Positions 57,097 through 64,000 of a stretch of DNA of 64,000 nucleotides are shown here, one piece after another; position 1 is the first letter of the stretch, and every line of letters starts with the position of its first letter. The stretch is from Hordeum vulgare subsp. vulgare. Lineage: Eukaryota > Streptophyta > Magnoliopsida > Poales > Poaceae. The stretch is from contig NC_058522.1 in the NCBI RefSeq assembly GCF_904849725.1, positions 197,081,986 through 197,145,985 on the forward strand. The letters are read 5' to 3'. Made by a program: the position numbers and the translations under genes. Under the pieces are notes generated by a model that made no database searches, had not been told where the DNA came from, and saw only the letters and a list, made by a program, of their open reading frames with translations.

Positions 57097-58320
57097 TCCT
57101 TACCTTCTCTCAAGTAGTTCTTATACAACACACACATCCAATTTCTCTATGCATTCTTGGCCTTCTTCAGTGCAGCGTGTTCCACCTGATCTCTCCACTC
57201 ACCATGAACGTTGAATTATGTGATGATCTCTCGGTCTACCCTCTACCAGGTTTGTGTATAAGCCTTTCGAAACATCGACAGATTAATACTGAGCATTGCC
57301 CTGCAAAGCAATCTACACACACTGAAGCTTGTGGGTGTTTTATCTGGTTTAGTTGCATCCCAAGACTTCAAACTCATGTAAGTTACTTCATATATACTTT
57401 TCGGCTGGTGTGTGGAATTTCTTGGAGCGTTTTTTAGCTCTTGACCGAAAAGGTGATTGTGGGAGCTCTATCTCGTTCATCATTTCTTGATGCACGATCA
57501 TCTATTGCATACATGTTGGCTTTAGATGAAGATGAAGATACATTGGAAGAAGTATGAATATCGTTGTTCCTAATAATCATCTACACAAGAGACATGCCAA
57601 GTTAAGAAATGAGGGATAAGGATAACCTAAAGGTAATAGCTTGGTAGCAAGCTGTCTAAACATGGCATGTGATAATTTCAAAATGTACTGTTGTTCTGTT
57701 CATTTTGTGTCACTCATGCGCACATGATATGTAATTCGACAATAACTAATTGGAACAAATACAACTTATATGTAGTTAGAAGGTAGATGATGAACGTAAA
57801 TATTCTCTCCATTATTATATAACAAATTTGTGGACAAACCAAACCAAATAGGAAATGAGATCGCGAGATAATAGACCTCACCGCGATAGAGGGCAGGAAC
57901 TGACAATTTTTCTTTACAAATCCGCCAGGAGAGGCGAAGGTACATGATCAATATGCTCGAGGGTGGCTACCGAGCAAATGACGACAACGAGGCACGGGCA
58001 ACCGTATATTTAGAGCGCTGGTGAAAGGTATGGTTGACGCCGGGAAGCGGGTATACGGTCTGGTTGAGGATGAGAGTGCCGGAAAGGGCTCTAGTGTGGG
58101 TCTAGGGGATGGGACGGAGTTGTCGATGGAGTTTGGGTAGAATATGCGGACTGTTGAGTGAAATGGGGGAGGGCAAGAGTGGGGGGCATGTTGGTGGCTT
58201 CGGTGAAGCGGGAGAAAAAATTGCACCGGGCCCTCCGCGGAAAAGCCAATGCTAACGGTTTTGTTTAGTAACCAGTGTGTACAAGTAGCATAAATTCGTT
58301 CGAAATGAAAACCTCGCAAC
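57097..58320. other. Flank of CACTA-2, degraded, no clear gene
   Basis: The first ~170 bases, read on the minus strand, may continue the coding remnant at 39936-41038 (HAALKKAKNA and LYKNYLREG), as expected if CACTA-2 split it. At 57470-57555 a plus-strand frame reads SRSSFLDARSSIAYMLALD then EDEDTLEEV and stop; unidentified. 57950-58260 is GC-richer with ORFs on both strands but no domain. Confidence 0.4.
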
Positions 58321-59441
58321 TTTGAAATGTAGACGTGCCCTCATCGTTTTGTCTTGAAATTTTTCCCACGGTACGCAGCTATCGTCGAACCCTAGTATTG
58401 ATTTTGTGCAGAAATTCATGTATAATTTGATATTTTTCAACCCATTTTTTATTTACTAGACGTTTAGTGCATATAAATCAAATCCCAACTACAACTACTT
58501 GTGGGTGCTGTCAAAGAAGGCATTAAAAATCTTTTTTGTTTCACTTTGTGCGTTTTCGGTCATTGTCCAAGGAATGAAAATAATTTTCAAATACTTCGGC
58601 TGCAAGATGCATCCACCTACATAAGGCATGTTGGTAATTTAATTACAGGAAATGTAGATGGAGTGAGAAAATCACGAAAATCGGTGTGTCATTGTGGCAT
58701 GATCTCGAGACAATGTGGAAAATGTTGGGTACAATTTGGCACAACTTATGATGATTTATCCTTTGAAACCATATCATCTAAGTAGTAGGATCATACTTTC
58801 AAAGGGAGAAAAGGAAAATTGAACTCCCATCAATGGTGTCGTCACCGCGTCTCCTCCAACTTTTTCCCATGGTAATCAATCATCATTATATGCCAGGTTC
58901 AATTTTTTGGCGCATATATGGGCTCATTTGCTATATTTAAGTCATTTCTATCATTTACGGGGAAGTTAGTGCATATAAAACAGATCCCAACTGCAACTAT
59001 GTGTGTTGACAAGAGTGATAAGGACTGTCGTTTAATCTGGATGCATCATACGGTGCAGACTTACCATCCGTGTGGTTTGGGTTTTGGCCAATAAGAACGC
59101 ATGACTCACTTTGCACACATTCGATGTGCTTGGCCATGGTTTGCAAAGCACACGAATTTAATGAATGAACCGTGTGGTATTCTTTTATGCACAACAGTCG
59201 TAATTCATTTCAAATGTATTTATGACTTCCTCATTTCGCCTCGAAATATTTTCATCGGCACACAATAACCTTTTAATGCCTATATTTGTTTTCGGCTGCA
59301 TTTCATGACTAGTTCGCCTCGAATTATTTTCATCGGCACACAATAAGACATTTTTCATCAACATAGGGCTTGTTAGTAATTTAGTTGGAGGAAATGCAGA
59401 TGTATTCCAAAAATACCTAAAATGTTGTGTCACCGTGTTGA
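58321..59441. repeat. Two diverged ~500-bp direct repeats, unclassified TE
   Basis: The phrase TTTTTCCCA(C/T)GGTA...TTAGTGCATATAAA(T/A)CA(A/G)ATCCCAACT(A/G)CAACTA occurs at about 58360-58500 and again at 58855-59000. A smaller duplicated phrase, TTCGCCTCGAA(A)TATTTTCATCGGCACACAATAA, lies at 59235 and 59310. This suggests a partly duplicated element or its subterminal region. No transposase seen. Confidence 0.55.
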
Positions 59442-60098
59442 TGTACTAAGAAATGGGTCCCTTAGAACACAAACTTGTACACACGCAGCTGCGGCCTCCA
59501 GGACCGGCAAGACCTTGTCATACAACACCAACCTCTAAGCAAAAAAACAACAACACAAGACCATCGCAAGCCACGTTGCAGCAGCTTTAATGAGACCCGT
59601 ACAGGAGCATGTAAAGAGAATAGGAGGTAGGTGGGTGAACAACACAAAAGGAGTGGTAATCCTTGCCGGTGAACGTCACCAGTAAGCCACCTTATGGTGC
59701 ATTTAATGCAACTATCATAGTACGTCAGAGTTAGGTCTTTCCCACTATAGCACCTGTTAGTAATTTTGGCGGATATTATGTGGATGTTACTAGCCACTTT
59801 GGTAACCCCTTGGACTATAAAAGGAGGATCATGGCTACCTTTAGGAAGGTGACTCTCTATTCATTCTACACGCGTAGATGCTGCCCCAAGCATCCTTGCG
59901 AGGCGAGCACATCTGTACTCTGAAAACATACATAATCCATCAGAACACATGACGTAGGGTTTTATGCTTGCGAGCGTCCCGAACTTGTATAAACCACCAT
60001 GCATGCGGCCGTCGGTGATGCTCTTTGTGCACCCATAGTCTCCATAGAACTGCAGAAAGGGGCCTTGTCGGTCCCATAGATCGACGTTTCCCCCAACA
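59442..60098 (+). repeat. Gypsy 5' LTR (element B), 657 bp
   Basis: TGTACTAAGAAATGGG at the start and CCCCCAACA at the end. TATA box TATAAAAG at 59816-59823. It is followed two bases later by a primer-binding-site-like sequence TTTGGCACGCTACGTAGG. Its 3' LTR is not in the window. Confidence 0.75.
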
Positions 60099-60499
60099 TC
60101 TTTGGCACGCTACGTAGGTGGGATTTGGTGCGGGAATCTTTGCCAACACCGTGTGTTTTCATCGAAATGTTCATCAACTTCCATGGGTCTGAAGAAGGCC
60201 AACGGAACATCAGCAGTCATCCCGTCTTCGTCCAATTTGGCCACGCCTACTCCTACATGTGACGGAAGAGGGACGAACGTCGTGCACAACACACTGGAGA
60301 ATGCAACCACAATACCACGTAGAGTTCCGCAAGCCGCGAGTCGGAAATAGTCGTCGTTGCATCCGAGGACGCACCGGCAAGGCCTCAAGGCAACACTCCA
60401 GCGGCAGCTAAAATGAACGCCACGTCTAACTCCATGGTGAATGCAGCAACGCCTCTGCCGTGTGCTTTGGAGGACAACCACAATGAGCTCCCCACGTGG
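60099..60499 (+). pseudogene. Element B primer-binding site and leader/gag start, interrupted
   Basis: The primer-binding-like TTTGGCACGCTACGTAGGTG (60100-60119) opens the internal region. A Thr/Arg-rich frame (60102-60350) is open but not recognised. The element is cut at 60500 by LTR C. Confidence 0.5.
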
Positions 60500-61044
60500 T
60501 GGGGATATTACCTGCGGTATGACCCGCCCTAATGGTCCGGGTCAGGAAAGCGGCGACTCATACATACATGACCAATATAAGCCTTGGTTTGGGCCTGGGG
60601 CATGTTGAGAGATCTTGTAAGAAGACCGCCACGGCCCATGAGCTGGATGGTTGTTCAAGGATGACAAAGAAGATAAACCGTCGAGGAGTTTCCCTTGACT
60701 TGATGAACACGGCGACTTAGAGATAAGGAAGGCCACGATTTGTAACATGGCTAGGACATTGTAAAACCCTGGGGCCTCGACGTGTATATAAAGGCGAGTC
60801 TCTGGGACAGATAGATCATGTTAGAAATCATCGAGAACTAGGTTAGGCGAGTTACACCCTCCTTGTAATTGAAACCACCATCAATATATACAAAGCAGGA
60901 CGTAGGCTTTTACCTCTCACGAGGGCCGAACCTGGGTAAATATGAGTCTCGCTTCCGCTCACCCCCTTTCAGTCGCCACCAAGGTGTGATGGCTCCTTCA
61001 CTAAGTCCTTTCACGAGGACATCTGTCGTGACAAAACCAGGACA
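60500..61044 (+). repeat. Gypsy 5' LTR (element C), 545 bp
   Basis: TGGGGATATTACCTGC at the start, CAAAACCAGGACA at the end, TATA box TATATAAA at 60785-60792, and AATATATACAAAGCAGG-type U5. The primer-binding-like GTTGGGACCCACCGTGGGGC follows at once (61045-61064). Confidence 0.8.
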
Positions 61045-61591
61045 GTTGGGACCCACCGTGGGGCTAGTGCATGGTGGAGTTGAGTTCTCAAAGGGAGCCC
61101 TTCCAGGGGTTAGGAAGCTATGCGGTCGACATCATCACGAGTACTCGTCGTGGAAAATACTACATCGACAACTCGTAGTGGGGGCCTGAAGCCGATTCAA
61201 TCGAATCTGGTTACAGGGTCCCCTTTGGTAAGATCCACGTCTTCATCGACAAGTTTGGGGCGCCCGTACCTGAGCCGGACACCTTCACGGACATCGTCAA
61301 GCCGGCCCATTACGCCCACCCCACCGAACATCGGGTCAGGGGACGCCAGTTTTTCGTTGGTTTTACGCAGGGAACAGACCTACAAGATGAGCCTGTAGTC
61401 GAGGAGATCACCCCCGTCAACTCGGACGACGAGTCATCTATGGGCGACACAGATTCAATCTACCATCTCTACGAGGGACAACTCGGAGGGTTACCACGGA
61501 CAACAAACTCTGAGGACATTGCGGGACTGCATCGACAAGTCCGGCAGGCAACAATGAAACTGGCAGGTCGCCGAAAGTTGCAGCTCAGGCC
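61045..61591 (+). other. Element C primer-binding site and leader
   Basis: GTTGGGACCCACCGTGGGGC at 61045-61064 is the probable primer-binding site. The remainder leads to gag; codons resembling QFFVGFTQGTDLQDEPV and EEITPVNSDDESS read across 61340-61440, so gag or a leader ORF probably begins upstream in a broken frame. Confidence 0.5.
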
Positions 61592-62587
61592 ATGGCAGAC
61601 CTGGTAGCAGAGACAGCCAAACTCATGGCGATCACCGTGATGGCGGAGAATCAGGAAACAATCAACGCCGAACTGGCAAAACTAAGGGAGGAGATGGCCA
61701 AGATTCAGCGGGACATGGAAGCGGAAGCCGCCAGGATGGCAACACAGCAGGCCGAGATCACCACAGAGATAGAGCGTTTGAATACTGAAGGCTGGCGGCT
61801 TGAGGGACAGCAGCGTGACTCCGTGCGATCCACCAGAGGAGACATCATGGCCGCCTCCCGGCTGATCAAAACCCGACCCGCCTCTTCGACAGCCCACATA
61901 CTCCCGGGATGGGACCCGACCGGCCTTGGCAGGCAGGCTCGAGGAGACGATCCGGCTCGACTGCCGCTTAACCCGCAGCCGCCTCAGCCAATGGAGGCTC
62001 GCGCACCCCATTTCCATACACCACGGGGTCAGTTCTCGAATCCCATGGATAATGTGTTGGCGGCAACCCGCCACCTGCAGTCTCTCCCGATTTAAGGAAA
62101 CTCCCCGGCTGAAGTGGAGGCAAGAAACGCCATCGAGATGCTGAAAAAGGCGGTGGTACAACATGTGCAGTATTCACATAGCCACGACCGGCTACACTCC
62201 ACACCCCAGGCGAGTCACACCAGGAGTTGCCATGATGACCTGCCTGCGCTTACCAGCGAGCAATGGTGCCTGCCGGAGAACGACCCGCCCGGGATGCCCG
62301 ATACACAGGCTCAAGATCTTGTGGATGCGGCGCGAGCCGCCATCTTGATGGAAACGGCAATTGCGGCGCGTCAAGGCTATCCGGCTTACGCCCAGCCTCC
62401 TCCCACGTTGGCCAAGATAGGCGGCATGCACGTCGGGGTGCCCTGCCTAACGCACGCCCTCCGCAACGAGCGTATGCCTAAAGATTTCAAAGGACCAAGA
62501 AAGGTGCCCAATTACACACCAGATCTCGAGCCAGGGTCATGGATTGAAATTTATGAGCTTGCAATGGATATGCTCGATGTGAATGAA
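61592..62587 (+). pseudogene. gag of Gypsy element C, one stop, 3' end lost to an insertion
   Basis: Open from MADLVAETAKLMAITVM through a predicted coiled coil (INAELAKLREEMAKIQRDM) to a TAA at 62093-62095. The same frame continues to 62587 with EARNAIEMLKKAVVQHVQ, MPKDFKGPRKVPNYTPDLEP and WIEIYELAMDMLDVNEA, the start of the capsid-like Retrotrans_gag domain. So one in-frame stop and one insertion inactivate it. The Met at 61592 may not be the original start. Confidence 0.8.
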
Positions 62588-64000
62588 GCATTTGATGGTT
62601 GCTGTGTATCCCCTGCTATGGTGCCAGAAATAGTTGTTTCGATGGCACCAGGAATCCTTCAGCTGCGGCTACGCCTTAAGGGACTTCCTAGGCAAGTATG
62701 CAAAGGATTTCCTCCATGGCCTTGGAGCCTTGTGTTGGTGTTCCCTCGAAGCGTAAAGGGTGATGTAGCACAGCGACGGTAAGTATTTCCCTAAGTTTGA
62801 GAACCAAGGTATCAATCCGGCGAAAGAGTATCTCAAGATCCTGCACAAACACAAAAGCTTGCACCCAACGCTATGAAGGGGTTGTCAATCCCTTATAGAT
62901 TGTTTGCCAAGTGAGAACTGAAAGCAACAAAGTAACAAAGAAAAGTAAAATCGGAGATGTAAACGATGGATGTGAATAGACCCGGGAGCCGTAGTGTTTA
63001 CTAGTGGCTTCTCTCATGAAAGCAAGTAGACGGTGGGCGAACAAATTACTCTCGAGCAATTGATAGAACTGTGCAGAGTCGTGACGATAACTATGCAATG
63101 TTTATTTCTCTAGGCATCACGTCCGAAACAAGTAGACCGATATTTTCTGCATCTACTACTATTACTCCACTCGTCGACCGCTATCCAGCATGCATCTAGT
63201 GTATTAAGTCCATAAGAACAGAGTAACGCCTTAAGCAAGATGACATGATGTAGAGGGATAATCTCAAACCAATGATAAAAACCACATCTTTTTACCCTTG
63301 ATGGCAACTGCTTGATGTGTGCCTTGCTGCCCCTGCTGTCACTGGGAAAGGTCACCACATGGCAGAACCCAAAACCAAGCACTTCTCCCATTGCAAGAAT
63401 CATAGATCTAGTTGGCCAAACAAAACCCAAGACTCGGTGAGACTTACAAGGATATCAAATCATGCATATAAGAACTCAACAAAGACTCAAATATATATCA
63501 TAGATAATCTGATCACAAGTCCACAATTCATCGGGTCTCGACAAACACACATCCAAAGAAGATTACATCGGATAGATCTCCATGAAGATCATGGAGAACT
63601 TTGTATTGAAAATCCAAGAGAGAGAAGAAGACATCTAGCTACTAACTACTGACCCGTGGGTCTGAAGTGCACTACTCAAGAGTCATTGGAGGGGCGATGA
63701 TGATGATGAAGAAGCCCTCCACCTCCAAAGTCCCCTTCGGCAGGGTGCCGGGAAGGGTCTCCAGATGAGATCTCGCGGAAACGGAAGCTTGCGGCGGCGG
63801 AAAAGTATTTTCGAGGCTCCCCTGATTTTCTGCGGAATATTTGGGAATATATAGGCGCAAGATGTAGGTCAGGGGGCGGCCAGGGTGTCGGTAAGCTTGC
63901 CCACCGCCTCCTCCCCCTTAGTGGCGTGGTGGGAGCTTGTGGGCTCCCTGGGGCCCACCTGGCTTGGCCCAAAGGCTCCCTGGTCTTCTTTCGTTTGGGA
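62588..64000 (-). mobile_element. Gypsy LTR (element D) inserted in gag of element C, runs off the window
   Basis: The gag frame of C ends abruptly after VNEA. What follows resembles, on the minus strand, the 3' part of a widespread Triticeae Gypsy LTR: AGCGTAAAGGGTGATGTAGCAC, GTAAGTATTTCCCTAAGTTTGAGAACC and GGGGTTGTCAATCCCTT on the plus strand. Sense is minus, with a TATA-like TATATATT at 63846-63853. GC-rich 63880-64000 is typical U3. The exact left border (TG near 62590) is estimated. Confidence 0.65.

Noticed and set aside
1..64000. tRNA, rRNA, snRNA genes or an intact ordinary host gene
   Set aside because: None recognised by eye; a tRNAscan/Infernal search was not possible.

Overview
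This window looks like intergenic DNA from a large-genome grass, most likely Triticeae (wheat, Aegilops, rye or barley). It is made almost entirely of nested transposable elements: long-LTR Gypsy retrotransposons, CACTA elements with TTTGCCGTCTGCC-type subterminal repeats, CACTA-like passengers carrying host-gene exons, and Stowaway MITEs. I see no complete ordinary host gene, rRNA, tRNA or CRISPR array. The organism is an inference from TE content, not from a marker gene.

Layout. 1-1065 is the 3' part of a Gypsy LTR. 1066-3842 is unclassified TE-like DNA with a ~61-bp tandem repeat. 3843-33287 is a Caspar-like CACTA element (CACTA-1) whose transposase genes lie on the minus strand. It is split by a minus-strand chromovirus (4444-~18411, LTRs of about 4.1 kb) and by a 5.5-kb non-autonomous CACTA (27254-32725, perfect TCT target duplication). 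33592-37733 is a solo LTR with a perfect CTTAT duplication, inserted near an older Gypsy 3' end. 39936-41038 is an old CACTA-like coding remnant. 41039-57096 is a second element of the same family (CACTA-2), in the opposite orientation, split by another 5.3-kb non-autonomous CACTA (43889-49156, perfect GTT duplication). 57097-59441 is degraded repeat DNA. 59442-64000 holds three successive Gypsy elements nested into one another.

The most interesting content is in the two non-autonomous CACTA elements. The first holds a seven-exon chimeric gene model on the minus strand (28114-32227). All splice sites are GT-AG and the frame stays open from ATG to TAG over about 201 codons. Exons 1-2 are the first two coding exons of the 20S proteasome beta-1 (beta type-6) subunit, with the propeptide and Thr1/Asp17/Lys33. 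Exons 4-6 encode a different protein with a UBA-like helical segment. The second carries fragments of at least three host genes: a replication protein A 32-kDa OB-fold exon, the first SAM-binding exon of a phosphoethanolamine N-methyltransferase, and two exons of a WAT1/EamA-type transporter.

The autonomous-type genes of CACTA-1 and CACTA-2 (TNP2-like transposase plus a Transposase_24-like second gene) are both broken by stops, shifts or insertions. The retroelement genes are degenerate too. All coordinates, joins and translations were worked out by eye, without alignment software.
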